DNA from: Polynucleobacter sp. UK-Mo-2m-Kol15
GTDB taxonomy: Bacteria; Pseudomonadota; Gammaproteobacteria; Burkholderiales; Burkholderiaceae
Reading direction: 5' to 3'
Assembly: GCF_018881505.1 (NCBI RefSeq)
Contig: NZ_JACVQC010000001.1
Span: 310,001 to 374,000 of the forward strand
DNA length: 64,000 nt
Shown here: positions 1 to 10,484 of the stretch, piece after piece
Layout: each line of letters begins with the position of its first letter
How positions within the stretch are numbered: the stretch's first letter is position 1
Notes under the pieces: generated by a model
What the model was told of the DNA's origin: nothing
Databases searched by the model: none
Seen by the model: the letters and a program-made list of their open reading frames with translations, nothing else
Program-made: the position numbers and the translations under genes

Positions 1-35
1 TAAGTCTGCACTTATTCAGTCTTCATCCTCGCAGA

Positions 36-1704
<1,669 letters not shown>

Positions 1705-1818
1705 GTCCAGAAGCTATTGTAAAATCACGCAAAATCATGAAATATCTCATGGTGTTGGGTAAAAGGTTGTAAAAGTAGGGCCCAAACACTTTTAGGAATT
1801 TTTGCCAAGGTAAACATA

Positions 1819-2544
1819 ATGCGTCAAACCTCTCAAATCTCCAAATTAACTAGCTTACGCGCTGGCTTTGCAGTCCTGTCTATTTTCGCTCTAAGCGGGC
1901 TTACCCAACAAGCTTTTGCAGCTGATCCAGCGCCCATGGCAGCAACTGCAGAGGCAAAGGCTGTGGTTCCAGGTAAGCCAAAGGTTGACGTGGCTGCTGG
2001 CGAAGCACTCTATAACTCCGGAGATGCAACTCGCGGAGTTGTGGCTTGTATTACATGCCATGGCCCCAAGGGTCAGAGTGCCATATCTACTTGGCCCAAG
2101 CTTTCTGCTCAGCATGCTGCATACACAGCAAAGCAGTTGAAAAACTTTAAAGAAGGTACTAGAGCGAATGCGATCATGATGGGTATGTCTATGCCTTTAA
2201 ATGATCAAGATATGGCCAATATTGCCACTTTCCTCGCTCAGCAGGCTCCATCCCAAGGCCTTGCTCAAAGTAAAGATACCATCCAGCTGGGCAAGAGTAT
2301 TTATGGTGGCGGTATTGCGTCAAAGGGTGTTCCGGCTTGCGCTGGCTGTCATAGCCCGAATGGGGCAGGCATTCCTGCGCAATATCCTCGCCAAGGTGGG
2401 CAGTGGGCTGAATATTCCTATAATCAGCTAGTGAGTTTCCGTGAAGGTACTCGCAAAAATAGCACACAGATGACAACGATTGCTACCAAGCTTTCTGATC
2501 AAGAAATGAAAGCAGTTTCTGATTACATGGCAGGCTTGCATTAA
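1819..2544 (+). CDS. Di-haem cytochrome c4-type protein
   Basis: Periplasmic electron carrier with two covalently bound haems. A signal peptide (about residues 1-35, ending in a hydrophobic stretch and QAFA) is followed by two similar c-type domains with CITCH and CAGCH haem-binding motifs. Methionine ligands are likely in the MGMSMPLND region and in the matching part of domain 2. Length is 241 residues. The AAGG before ATG (1819) is a good ribosome-binding site. In this lineage such a protein commonly stands next to ysxC, possibly passing electrons from the bc1 complex to oxidases; that role is inferred. A strong terminator follows. Confidence 0.9.
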   Translation: MRQTSQISKLTSLRAGFAVLSIFALSGLTQQAFAADPAPMAATAEAKAVVPGKPKVDVAAGEALYNSGDATRGVVACITCHGPKGQSAISTWPKLSAQHAAYTAKQLKNFKEGTRANAIMMGMSMPLNDQDMANIATFLAQQAPSQGLAQSKDTIQLGKSIYGGGIASKGVPACAGCHSPNGAGIPAQYPRQGGQWAEYSYNQLVSFREGTRKNSTQMTTIATKLSDQEMKAVSDYMAGLH

Positions 2545-2567
2545 TCATTATTTAAGTACAAAACAAA

Positions 2568-2594
2568 AACCCCGCTGGTGTAGCGGGGTTTTTT
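2568..2594. terminator. Bidirectional Rho-independent terminator
   Basis: A perfect 8-bp stem (AACCCCGC / GCGGGGTT) with a 7-base loop is followed by T's on the plus strand, and by a TTTTTGTTTT run on the minus strand. It sits between the convergent cytochrome c4 and lysA genes and can serve both. Confidence 0.9.
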
Positions 2595-2638
2595 ATTGCA
2601 TAGAGATTTACCAAGCAAAATGAATTTTTTAATTACAT

Positions 2639-3937
2639 TTATTTTGGCAGGGTAGATTCACTAGCGAAGAGATCGGAAACATTTTCACGAGTACGAATGA
2701 CATATGCATTCTTACCGTCAACCATAATTTCTGCAGGTTTTGGTCTAGTGTTGTAATTCGAAGCCATTACAAAACCATAAGCGCCAGCAGACAGAATAGC
2801 CAGTAAATCACCTTCTTCTACTGCAAGCTCACGGTCCCTGCCGAGCCAATCACCAGACTCACATACAGGCCCAACGATGTCATACATAGAGTTTGCAATA
2901 TGCTTGCTTTGGACTGGAACAATGGCGTGATAAGCCTCATAGAGGGCGGGACGCATTAATTCTGTCATCGCTGCATCCACAATGCAAAAGTTTTTCTCGG
3001 CACCTGGCTTGAGGTATTCCACTTGGGTCAAGAGGACGCCAGCATTGCCAACCAATGATCTACCGGGCTCTAAGACCACATCGAGGTGAGCAAAGCCACG
3101 CTCGGCAACACGATTGAGCAAGGTATTAGTGAACTCAGTAATGTCAGGTGGGTTGTCATCGCCATAAGAAATCCCAAGTCCTCCACCCAAATCGAGATGA
3201 TGAATCTCAATACCCTCTTTTTTCAATTGAGCAACTAATTCGAGTACCTTATCAAGTGCATCAAGATAGGGTGCAGTGCTTGTGATTTGTGAGCCAATAT
3301 GACAATCAATACCAACCACATCAATTTGTGAAAGTAATGCAGCCTCACGATAGGTTTTTAGAACCTCGTAATAAGCAATACCAAATTTATTTCCTTTTAA
3401 TCCGGTAGAAATATAAGGATGTGTTTGCGCATCCACATCGGGATTTACTCGTAAGGAAATTGGGGCGCGGCAGTTAAGCTTAGTGGCAACCCGATTAATT
3501 TGATGGAGCTCTGCAATCGATTCCACATTGATGCATTTAACACCCGCTTGCAATGCTTGGGTGATTTCCTTTGTAGACTTACCTACACCTGCGAAAACCA
3601 AACTTTTTGGATCTGCACCAACTGCAATGGCACGAGCTAATTCGCCGCCACTGACTAAGTCAAAGCCAGAACCTAATTTTTTAAAACAATCAATTACCGC
3701 TAAATTGCTATTGGCTTTCATGGCGTAGTGAACGCGAGCACGCCTTTTTCCAAAAGGGTCAACACAAGCTTTGTCATAGGCTTGATAAGCCTCGGTTAAC
3801 GCTTTTTTGCTGTAAACATATAAAGGCGTACCAAACTCTTTAGCTAAATCTGCCAGAGGAATTTCTTCTGCATACCAGGCGCCATTACGCTCTGTAAATC
3901 CCGCTAAGTTGGGGAGTGGAATTGCTTTAATTGTCAT
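2639..3937 (-). CDS. lysA: Diaminopimelate decarboxylase
   Basis: PLP enzyme for the last step of lysine synthesis, meso-diaminopimelate to L-lysine plus CO2. An alanine-racemase-like TIM barrel comes first, with the PLP lysine in VHYAMKANSN, the HIGSQ stretch and the GGGLGI phosphate loop. The C-terminal beta domain carries the CESGDWLGRDREL signature, whose cysteine reaches the partner active site. Length 432 residues is typical. The ATG overlaps the stop of the small lipoprotein gene lptM by 4 bases, so the pair is translationally coupled. Confidence 0.96.
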   Translation of the reverse strand: MTIKAIPLPNLAGFTERNGAWYAEEIPLADLAKEFGTPLYVYSKKALTEAYQAYDKACVDPFGKRRARVHYAMKANSNLAVIDCFKKLGSGFDLVSGGELARAIAVGADPKSLVFAGVGKSTKEITQALQAGVKCINVESIAELHQINRVATKLNCRAPISLRVNPDVDAQTHPYISTGLKGNKFGIAYYEVLKTYREAALLSQIDVVGIDCHIGSQITSTAPYLDALDKVLELVAQLKKEGIEIHHLDLGGGLGISYGDDNPPDITEFTNTLLNRVAERGFAHLDVVLEPGRSLVGNAGVLLTQVEYLKPGAEKNFCIVDAAMTELMRPALYEAYHAIVPVQSKHIANSMYDIVGPVCESGDWLGRDRELAVEEGDLLAILSAGAYGFVMASNYNTRPKPAEIMVDGKNAYVIRTRENVSDLFASESTLPK

Positions 3938-4125
3938 TGCTTGGCCGATGTTGGGTTGTTAGCAGCTGGGCTTTGGGGTGGATAGAGCTTGCCTTTGGGC
4001 TCTGCCTCAGAAGGGGGAGCGGGTGCGGGCGGTACGTTTGGTAGATATAAGGGCCCTCTAACCCCACATCCAGCAAGGGATATTAGAAGGCTAATGCCAA
4101 GAGTTCTTTTAAGAATCGCTATCAT
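3934..4125 (-). CDS. lptM: Small LptM-type lipoprotein (YifL family)
   Basis: A 63-residue lipoprotein. The signal peptide MIAILKRTLGISLLISLAGC ends in a lipobox, and the mature protein begins CGVRGPLYLPN, which is the family signature seen in E. coli LptM (CGLKGPLYFP-like). The rest is a proline-rich tail. LptM assists maturation of the LPS translocon LptD in enterobacteria; the same role here is by family inference. The start at 4125 was preferred over a longer frame because it starts the signal peptide. Its place between cyaY and lysA is the conserved proteobacterial position. Confidence 0.85.
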   Translation of the reverse strand: MIAILKRTLGISLLISLAGCGVRGPLYLPNVPPAPAPPSEAEPKGKLYPPQSPAANNPTSAKQ

Positions 4126-4172
4126 GAATGTCTCTAAAACGAATGATTGAATATAGCATGCAGGACTCCAAT

Positions 4173-4556
4173 ATGAAGCTAGGCAATTTAACGACGGAAA
4201 CCATTGATGACAAGCAATTCCACCAGTTGGGTAGCAATTTGTTGCAGTCGATAGAGGTGGCTTTGGAAGCTGCGGACGACGCACTGGATCTAGATCTCGA
4301 TGTAGAGCGTCAGGGTGGCAACGTAATTAATATTCGATTTAGGGATCGTAGCGTCATTGTCGTCAATACACAGCCCCCTTTACATGAGATTTGGGTAGCA
4401 GCTAAATCTGGTGGCTATCACTATAGATGGGCTGGCACTCTGGCCTCCCCATTGTGGTTAGATACTAAAACTGGGCGCGAATTAATGGGCGATTTATCAG
4501 AATTTGCCAGCGCTCAAGCTGGGCAGGCAATTACTATTAGCCTACTTCAGAAATAA
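4173..4556 (+). CDS. cyaY: Frataxin-like iron-binding protein CyaY
   Basis: Small cytosolic alpha-beta protein that binds iron and modulates Fe-S cluster assembly at IscS. The acidic first helix (about residues 13-42, rich in D and E) and the strands NVINIRFRDRSVIVVN, HEIWVAAKSGGYHY and the conserved tryptophans match the family. The ATG at 4173 is preferred because AGGA lies 8 bases upstream; three in-frame ATGs (4128, 4143, 4158) would add residues with no homologue. It is divergent from lptM-lysA. Confidence 0.9.
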   Translation: MKLGNLTTETIDDKQFHQLGSNLLQSIEVALEAADDALDLDLDVERQGGNVINIRFRDRSVIVVNTQPPLHEIWVAAKSGGYHYRWAGTLASPLWLDTKTGRELMGDLSEFASAQAGQAITISLLQK

Positions 4557-4568
4557 GTAAGGAAATAA

Positions 4569-5651
4569 TTAAACTGCCCCGGTCGCCATTAAGGTCTCGA
4601 TGACCTGAGCGTCGGGTACGCTCTTAATTTGAGCTTTACCAATTTTTTCTAAAACGACGTAGCGAATCTGGCCGCCTTCAGTCTTTTTATCTACTTGCAT
4701 TAATTCCATATAACGCTGTGTGCCGAACTTCGGTGGCGCAATAGGTAGGTTCATCGCTTGAATAATCTGAGTTAAACGATCAACCTCAGCTTGAGTGATG
4801 AAGTTCAGACGTCGTGAGAGGTCTGCACCCATGACCATGCCGCAACCAACAGCCTCACCATGCAACCACTCGCCGTAACCCATGCCGGCTTCAATCGCAT
4901 GGCCAAAGGTATGTCCGAAATTGAGTGTGGCACGAATTCCACCCTCTCTCTCGTCTGCTGAAACAACTGCTGATTTAATTTCACAAGACCTTAAAACTGC
5001 ATGAGCCATTGCTGCCGTGTCACATGCCAGTAATGCTTTTGCATTTGCCTCAATCCAGCTTAAGAATTCAGCATCTGCAATAGCGCCATGCTTTACCACT
5101 TCAGCTAGGCCCGCAGAGAGTTCGCGTGCAGGTAATGTCTTCAAAGTATTGAGATCGGCAATGACTGCTACTGGCTGATGAAATGCTCCGATCATATTTT
5201 TCCCCAGCGGATGGTTGATGCCCGTCTTACCACCTACAGATGAGTCCACTTGAGCCAATAATGTTGTTGGCACTTGAATGAAGCGGATGCCACGCATAAA
5301 ACTGGCAGCAGCAAAGCCAGTCATATCACCGATGACGCCACCCCCCAAGGCCAGCAACATGGTTTGACGATCAGCGCCAAACTTGAGGAGGTCATCAAAA
5401 ATCAACTGAAGATTTTTCCAGTCCTTATAAGACTCCCCATCAGGCAAGACAATCGTTCTGACGGGCTTACCTAGTTTTTCTAAAGTCTTAGTGAGACGCT
5501 GTGCATATAAGGGAGCAACAGTTGTATTGGTAACGATATAAATCGATGTCGCTTTTTTGCAAGCGCTAAATAGCTCTGGTTGATCTATTAAATCTGTACC
5601 AATATGAATGGGGTAACTGCGGCTGCCTAGATCAACTTCTAATGTTTTCAT
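4569..5651 (-). CDS. aroB: 3-dehydroquinate synthase
   Basis: Second step of the shikimate pathway, DAHP to 3-dehydroquinate; uses NAD and a divalent metal. Visible are the NAD-binding [14 protein letters not shown], the [21 protein letters not shown] stretch, and metal ligands in [27 protein letters not shown] and [11 protein letters not shown]. Length 360 residues is normal. It follows aroK by 8 bases in the conserved aroK-aroB pair. Confidence 0.97.
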   Translation of the reverse strand: MKTLEVDLGSRSYPIHIGTDLIDQPELFSACKKATSIYIVTNTTVAPLYAQRLTKTLEKLGKPVRTIVLPDGESYKDWKNLQLIFDDLLKFGADRQTMLLALGGGVIGDMTGFAAASFMRGIRFIQVPTTLLAQVDSSVGGKTGINHPLGKNMIGAFHQPVAVIADLNTLKTLPARELSAGLAEVVKHGAIADAEFLSWIEANAKALLACDTAAMAHAVLRSCEIKSAVVSADEREGGIRATLNFGHTFGHAIEAGMGYGEWLHGEAVGCGMVMGADLSRRLNFITQAEVDRLTQIIQAMNLPIAPPKFGTQRYMELMQVDKKTEGGQIRYVVLEKIGKAQIKSVPDAQVIETLMATGAV

Positions 5652-5659
5652 GGATAGAT

Positions 5660-6184
5660 TTATGCGGAGAGTTCGAGTTGCATGATGAGAGTGTTGACCA
5701 GTTGATTAACACTAGGTTTGCCAGTCTCAATGACATAGTCAGCGATTTCGCGATACAGGGGGTCACGAATAGCATAGAGGTTTTCTAAAATCTTTTTTGC
5801 ATCACCATTCTTAAGAAGTGGCCTACCTTCGCCGCCTTTGGTGCGATGCCACAGTTCTATGGGATTAGCATGGAGATAAATTACTGTGCCTCTTTTACTA
5901 AGAAATTGACGATTTTCGGGAAGGAGAACAGCCCCGCCCCCGGTAGCCAAAATGAGCTCATGTTCAGCTGTAATATCTTTTATGGCCTGAGCCTCGCGTT
6001 TGCGAAAGCCATCCTCGCCTTCCATTTCAAAAATGACGGGAATCTTGACGCCACAACGCTCTTCAATCACATGGTCGGCATCTAAAAAACGACGACCTAA
6101 TTTCTTGGCCAGCAATTTCCCGACCGTCGACTTTCCGGCGCCCATGAGGCCAATAAGAAAGATATTGTTGGATGAAGTGTTCAC
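5660..6184 (-). CDS. aroK: Shikimate kinase
   Basis: Phosphorylates shikimate with ATP. P-loop GLMGAGKST, shikimate-binding DADHVIE and the ATGGGAVL motif are present; 174 residues. The start is GTG at 6184 and no ATG fits the N-terminus. There is no useful ribosome-binding site: instead TAAAAT (6191-6196, minus strand) ends exactly 6 bases before the GTG, a possible leaderless promoter. It lies 12 bases behind the secretin gene. Confidence 0.96.
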   Translation of the reverse strand: MNTSSNNIFLIGLMGAGKSTVGKLLAKKLGRRFLDADHVIEERCGVKIPVIFEMEGEDGFRKREAQAIKDITAEHELILATGGGAVLLPENRQFLSKRGTVIYLHANPIELWHRTKGGEGRPLLKNGDAKKILENLYAIRDPLYREIADYVIETGKPSVNQLVNTLIMQLELSA

Positions 6185-6190
6185 CCTATG

Positions 6191-6196
6191 ATTTTA
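6191..6196 (-). promoter_or_regulatory. -10-like box TAAAAT, 6 bases before aroK GTG
   Basis: On the minus strand TAAAAT, six bases, then the GTG start of aroK. With usual spacing transcription would start at the G of the start codon. It overlaps the pilQ stop. No clear -35 is seen. Inference only. Confidence 0.4.
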
Positions 6197-7318
6197 TTAG
6201 TGTTTGTCCAGGATGGTGGGGGTTAAGAAGACTAATAATTCAGTTTTATCTGCCAATTTGGATTTATGGCGAAATAAATGCCCAATCAAAGGAATGTCAC
6301 CCAGTAAAGGTACTTTGATCTCGTCATCGCGTTCGGTGGTTTGAAAAATCCCGCCTATGATCGCTGTACCCCCATTTTCAACTGTGACTTCGGAGCTGAG
6401 ATTTTTGGTATCAATCGCATAACCCTGCTCAGTTTTCATGCCAATGGTGTCTTTATTAATACCCACCAACATAGAAATTTTCCCATCCGGATGAATCTTA
6501 GGCAGGACTTCTAGCCGTAAATTAGCTTTGCGAAACTGTAATTTACTCCCGCTTTGAGAGCTCACTTGGTAGGGCAACTCAGTTCCTTGTTCAATCGTTG
6601 CTTTCACCTGATCGCCTGTCATGATGCGGGGGTTGGAGAGAATCTTACCTTGGCCATCGGATTCGAGGGCTGAGAGCTCAATTTGTAATTGACGGGCCGC
6701 ATTTTTAGAAACTAAAGTTGCAGCTAATGTAGCTGGATTGAATCCAGCCAAGCCAGTTCCGGCGAGATCAAGGTTAGCGCTTGCATTTTGGTTTGGGTGG
6801 TTGCCAATTGCATTAGCTTGAAATCCCAACTTCATACCTAGCTCACGGGCAAAGCGCTGATCGGCTTCAACGATACGAGCCTCTATGAGTATCTGGCGAG
6901 GGCTATTGATGTGGTCTCCCCCAAAAGGCAGTGCAGCATCCTCCCGTCGAAATTTTTGAAAAGTTTGAATTTCTGCATGAGGACCAATCCAGTAAATATC
7001 GCCATTTCGGACCAGCCGTAATCCTCGGCTAGCTAAGATCGAATGGAGGGCGGTTTGCCAAGGAGTATTTTTGAGATCAACTGAAATCTTGCCCTCAATC
7101 GATTCGCTGAGGAGAAAGTTGGTATCTCCCATTTTGGCTAAAACTTGCAAAAGCTCAGTCAATTCAATTTGGCTAAATTGCAGGCTAATTTGACTTTCTT
7201 CAGGCTTGCTTGATGAGCTCATTTCAGCGTGATTTCCCAGCGCTGGCTTGAGTAATAAAGCCAGGATTATGAGCGGCATACTGGCAGAGAGTTTTGGAAA
7301 GATTTTCAATAAAGTCAC
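6197..7318 (-). CDS. pilQ: Short PilQ/HofQ-type secretin
   Basis: Outer-membrane secretin of the type IV pilus or DNA-uptake family. After an N-terminal signal-like segment comes an STN-type domain (about residues 45-115, LQFSQIELTELLQVLAKMGDTN region), a secretin short domain (ILIEARIVEADQRFARELG) and the secretin core ending in the family signature VPLLGDIPLIGHLFR. At 373 residues it is about half the length of usual betaproteobacterial PilQ and lacks the AMIN domains; size and layout resemble HofQ. Its start overlaps the stop of the upstream membrane protein by 4 bases. Normally pilMNOP precede pilQ at this spot. Confidence 0.85.
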   Translation of the reverse strand: MTLLKIFPKLSASMPLIILALLLKPALGNHAEMSSSSKPEESQISLQFSQIELTELLQVLAKMGDTNFLLSESIEGKISVDLKNTPWQTALHSILASRGLRLVRNGDIYWIGPHAEIQTFQKFRREDAALPFGGDHINSPRQILIEARIVEADQRFARELGMKLGFQANAIGNHPNQNASANLDLAGTGLAGFNPATLAATLVSKNAARQLQIELSALESDGQGKILSNPRIMTGDQVKATIEQGTELPYQVSSQSGSKLQFRKANLRLEVLPKIHPDGKISMLVGINKDTIGMKTEQGYAIDTKNLSSEVTVENGGTAIIGGIFQTTERDDEIKVPLLGDIPLIGHLFRHKSKLADKTELLVFLTPTILDKH

Positions 7319-7995
7319 TCCGATCGGGTGGATTTAAAGGTGATAGATTTGCCTTTGGGGTGGGTCAAGACGGCCAGCTCTTTTGACAATTGAGTCAGTC
7401 GCCATTCCCCTAAAGCTATTGCCTCCTTGAGCACCATGGTGGTGGATTTGCCGGTATGGAAAAAAGCTTGCTCCGTCATGCCAATTCGGGCGATACCTAA
7501 GTATCTCCAGCGACGAAGGTCTGCTTCCTCAGGAATAACCATGGGCTTGTTTTGGGGCGCCTGAATTGGTGGTTTTATCTCTAATAAGTGAATACTTACT
7601 TCTATTTCATCAATTGCTTCGTATAGATCTTCTTGCTCAGAATGCCATTTGCTTTGAGAGTATTCAAATTCCTCTTTGAGTGTTAAATGCTGATTCTGTA
7701 AGGTGCTAATTTCTATCTCAGCCCCAGATTGTTTTGTTTCAAAATAAAAAAAGAGGCTGCCTCCAAAGAGTATTAAGCTTCCACCAAAGACCCAAAGTGG
7801 GCTGCAAGTAAGGCTGTTGAGTTCAAACCAGTTAGTAGAAAAAAAGGGCTTTGGAGGCTTACTTTGGGGCCCCATATCCACCCCTCTAGGAGATGATGTT
7901 TTGCGAATTCCGTGGGGATCTGGAATGGCGGGGTCATCACCCAGCTCGCTCAAAATATCATCAAATGTTTGGGGGGAGATATGGCGTGCAGGCAT
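7315..7995 (-). CDS. Composite inner-membrane protein, probably replacing PilN/O/P
   Basis: 226 residues, no family recognised with certainty. Residues 1-60 are polar and proline-rich. One membrane segment covers about 67-85 (LWVFGGSLILFGGSLFFYF). A likely coiled coil follows (about 92-140, rich in E, Q, L), then a proline-rich linker and a C-terminal beta-type domain (about 155-226, with RWRYLGIARIG, QAFFHTGKS and LGEWRLTQLS). That order of cytosolic tail, membrane helix, coiled coil and small beta domain looks like PilN/PilO plus a PilP-type domain in one chain. It overlaps the secretin gene by 4 bases, so the two are surely linked. Function is inferred from layout and position. Confidence 0.7.
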   Translation of the reverse strand: MPARHISPQTFDDILSELGDDPAIPDPHGIRKTSSPRGVDMGPQSKPPKPFFSTNWFELNSLTCSPLWVFGGSLILFGGSLFFYFETKQSGAEIEISTLQNQHLTLKEEFEYSQSKWHSEQEDLYEAIDEIEVSIHLLEIKPPIQAPQNKPMVIPEEADLRRWRYLGIARIGMTEQAFFHTGKSTTMVLKEAIALGEWRLTQLSKELAVLTHPKGKSITFKSTRSE

Positions 7996-8002
7996 GCCAT
8001 AT
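7979..8002. repeat. Inverted repeat across a start codon
   Basis: Arms ATATGGC (7979-7985) and GCCATAT (7996-8002) with a 10-base loop that contains the ATG of the composite pilus-like gene (7993-7995, minus strand). In the mRNA it could fold over the start codon, or it could be an operator in the divergent region with the PBP1A gene. Confidence 0.4.
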
Positions 8003-8121
8003 TGTTCAATATGGGGATGTTAAAGGCGATCAGGAAAAGCAGAATTTAGCGTCAGAAAAATCAGCCCAGAAATATTTCAAACAAGGGTTTTGGAGCTTTA
8101 AGGAAAAGTCGGTAAGCACCC

Positions 8122-8127
8122 TATAAT
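8122..8127 (+). promoter_or_regulatory. Consensus -10 box TATAAT, 8 bases before the PBP1A gene
   Basis: A perfect TATAAT lies 8 bases before ATG 8136. There is no good -35 at 16-18 bases and no clear ribosome-binding site. If used, the mRNA would have a leader of 0-2 bases. Confidence 0.45.
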
Positions 8128-8135
8128 TTGAGTCT

Positions 8136-10472
8136 ATGGCTCTACCTCCAAAAGACAGGCCGCCCTTAAATCGGCGGTTTAACCGACAGCCTGATAAACG
8201 TCCCAGTCAGCAAAGAGGGGAAAATTTCTCGTCTGCTAAGTCAGGAGGCAACCCCCTCATTAAGGCGCTGCTCATTATCAGCGTGGTCTTTGCTGTAGTG
8301 ATTACGCTATTGCTGGGGTACGCCTTTTTAATAGCAAAGCCGAATTTGCCCAAGATCTCGGCATTGGTTGATTACAACCCGAAAACACCATTACGGATTT
8401 ATACGGCTGACAAAGTGCTTATTGGTGAGTTTGGAGAGGAGCGCCGTAAGGTGATCCCTTTGAATGAGATACCAATGAGTATGCGCAATGCAGTTTTAGC
8501 CATTGAGGATGATCGCTTTTACTCACATGGTGGAGTGGATTACATAGGCATCCTCAGGGCTGCGTTAACTAATTTGCGCGGTAACCTCTCCCAAGGTGCA
8601 TCAACCATCACCATGCAGGTGGCACGAAACTTTTTTCTTAGTAACGAGAAGACTTTCAGTCGCAAGATTTATGAGGTGCTTCTGTCTTGGGAAATCGAGT
8701 CTCAATTAAGTAAAGACAAGATTCTTGAGATTTATATGAATCAGATCTTTTTGGGTCAGAGAGCTTATGGATTTTCTAGTGCGGCTCAAATCTATTTTGG
8801 TAAAGAATTAAAGGACATTACCATTGCGGAGGCCGCCATGTTGGCAGGATTGCCTAAAGCACCCTCGGCTTATAACCCCGTCAGCAATTTCCGCCGCGCC
8901 AAGATTCGTCAGGAATATATTTTGCAGCGTATGCGTGATTTGTCCTACATCACGCCTGAGCAATATCAAATCGCCATGGCTGAAGAGTTAAAAATTCGAG
9001 GCTTGGGAAATGAATTTAGTACCCGCGCCGATTTTGCTGCGGAGATGGTACGTCAATTGTTGTTTACCCAATATGGCGAAGCAATTTATTCTCAGGGAAT
9101 AGACGTTTACACCACGATCTTGAAGGCAGATCAGGAAGCAGCCTATAGAGCAGTGCGTCGCGGTATTTTTGAATATGATTTACGGCACGCATATCGTGGA
9201 CCAGAGGGATTTATTGATTTGCCACAGGATACTGTGAAGCGTCAACGGGCAATTGATGAGGCCTTGTTAGCTTACCCGCAGTTAGATGATTTACAGTCCG
9301 GCGTAGTGCTTGATATCAAACCAAAAGAAATGCAAGTGATGATTTCAACTGGAGATATGATCACACTCAAAGGCGAGGGCTTGAAGCTTGCGGCCGCCTC
9401 CTTGACTGACAGTACGCAACCCAAAAAACGTTTACGCCCTGGTGCGATTGTGAGGTTGCTTTCCGATGGTGGCATTTGGAAGTTAGCGCAGTTACCACAA
9501 GTTGAAGCAGCCTTTGTTTCTATGAATGCCGAGACGGGTGCGATTCTCTCCTTGGTGGGCGGCTTCGATTTTCGCCGCAATCAATTTAATCACGTGACTC
9601 AGGCACAACGTCAGCCGGGCTCTTCATTTAAACCCTTTATTTATGCCGCTGGAATTGAAAAAGGATTCTCTCCAAGCACGATGGCCAATGATGCGCCGCT
9701 ATCCATTGGCAGCATGGAGACTGGTAGTAAAGCTTGGGAGCCTAAGAACTACGATGGTAAATATGAGGGCATGATGCGCTTACGTACAGCTTTGGCTAAA
9801 TCGAAAAACTTAGTTTCGGTGCGCCTTATTCGCGCCATCGGCCCCTCTTATGCGCAGGAATATATTCAGCGCTTTGGTTTTGAGTCAGAAAAGCACCCGC
9901 CTTATTTAACAATGGCTTTAGGTGCTGGCTCTGTAACGCCTCTGCAAATGGCATCGGCTTATAGTGTGTTCGCTAATGGTGGCTATCGCGTAGATCCATT
10001 CTTGATTAATAAGATGACGGATTCAAAAGGAGTGGTCTTATTTGAGGCCAAACCAACACATGCAGGCGAAGATGCGACTCGTGTTCTAGACGCTCGTACA
10101 GCCTTCGTAATGGACAGCATGTTGCAAGAGGTTACAAAAACTGGGACTGCGGGAAGTGCAAGAGCGAAATTAGGTCGTAGTGATATCGCAGGTAAAACAG
10201 GCACAACCAATGACTCACACGATGCTTGGTTTGCAGGGTACAGTCCAAAGGTAGTGGCCATTGCATGGATTGGTTTTGATAAGCCTGTAAGTTTGGGTGA
10301 TCGTGAAACCGGTGGTGGCCTTGCCTTACCAATGTGGATCTCTTACATGAGTACGGCCTTAAAAGATCATCCCCAACAAGGTCGTGAAGTTCCTGCGGGT
10401 GTAACCCAAGTTGATGGTGATTGGTTTATTCCCGAGTTTTCTAATAGTGGCGGTGCGCGCGAACTGCAATAG
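8136..10472 (+). CDS. mrcA: Bifunctional penicillin-binding protein 1A
   Basis: Class A PBP that polymerises glycan strands and cross-links peptides. A basic cytosolic tail (1-40) and one membrane helix (about 41-67) are followed by the glycosyltransferase 51 domain with catalytic EDDRFYSHGGVD and QGASTITMQVARN, an OB-like insert, and the transpeptidase domain with S496-x-x-K (GSSFKPF), the SKN triad and KTGTTN (K near 687). Length 778 is typical. The ATG is the only start that precedes the membrane segment. It is divergent from the secretin cluster, as usual for ponA next to pil genes. The stop codon lies inside a short hairpin (10460-10476). Confidence 0.96.
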   Translation: MALPPKDRPPLNRRFNRQPDKRPSQQRGENFSSAKSGGNPLIKALLIISVVFAVVITLLLGYAFLIAKPNLPKISALVDYNPKTPLRIYTADKVLIGEFGEERRKVIPLNEIPMSMRNAVLAIEDDRFYSHGGVDYIGILRAALTNLRGNLSQGASTITMQVARNFFLSNEKTFSRKIYEVLLSWEIESQLSKDKILEIYMNQIFLGQRAYGFSSAAQIYFGKELKDITIAEAAMLAGLPKAPSAYNPVSNFRRAKIRQEYILQRMRDLSYITPEQYQIAMAEELKIRGLGNEFSTRADFAAEMVRQLLFTQYGEAIYSQGIDVYTTILKADQEAAYRAVRRGIFEYDLRHAYRGPEGFIDLPQDTVKRQRAIDEALLAYPQLDDLQSGVVLDIKPKEMQVMISTGDMITLKGEGLKLAAASLTDSTQPKKRLRPGAIVRLLSDGGIWKLAQLPQVEAAFVSMNAETGAILSLVGGFDFRRNQFNHVTQAQRQPGSSFKPFIYAAGIEKGFSPSTMANDAPLSIGSMETGSKAWEPKNYDGKYEGMMRLRTALAKSKNLVSVRLIRAIGPSYAQEYIQRFGFESEKHPPYLTMALGAGSVTPLQMASAYSVFANGGYRVDPFLINKMTDSKGVVLFEAKPTHAGEDATRVLDARTAFVMDSMLQEVTKTGTAGSARAKLGRSDIAGKTGTTNDSHDAWFAGYSPKVVAIAWIGFDKPVSLGDRETGGGLALPMWISYMSTALKDHPQQGREVPAGVTQVDGDWFIPEFSNSGGARELQ

Positions 10473-10479
10473 TTCGTTT
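10460..10479 (+). terminator. Weak hairpin at the end of the PBP1A gene
   Basis: CGAACT (10460-10465) pairs with AGTTCG (10471-10476), followed by TTT. It overlaps the stop codon. It is short and probably inefficient. Confidence 0.35.
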
Positions 10480-10484
10480 TAGTA

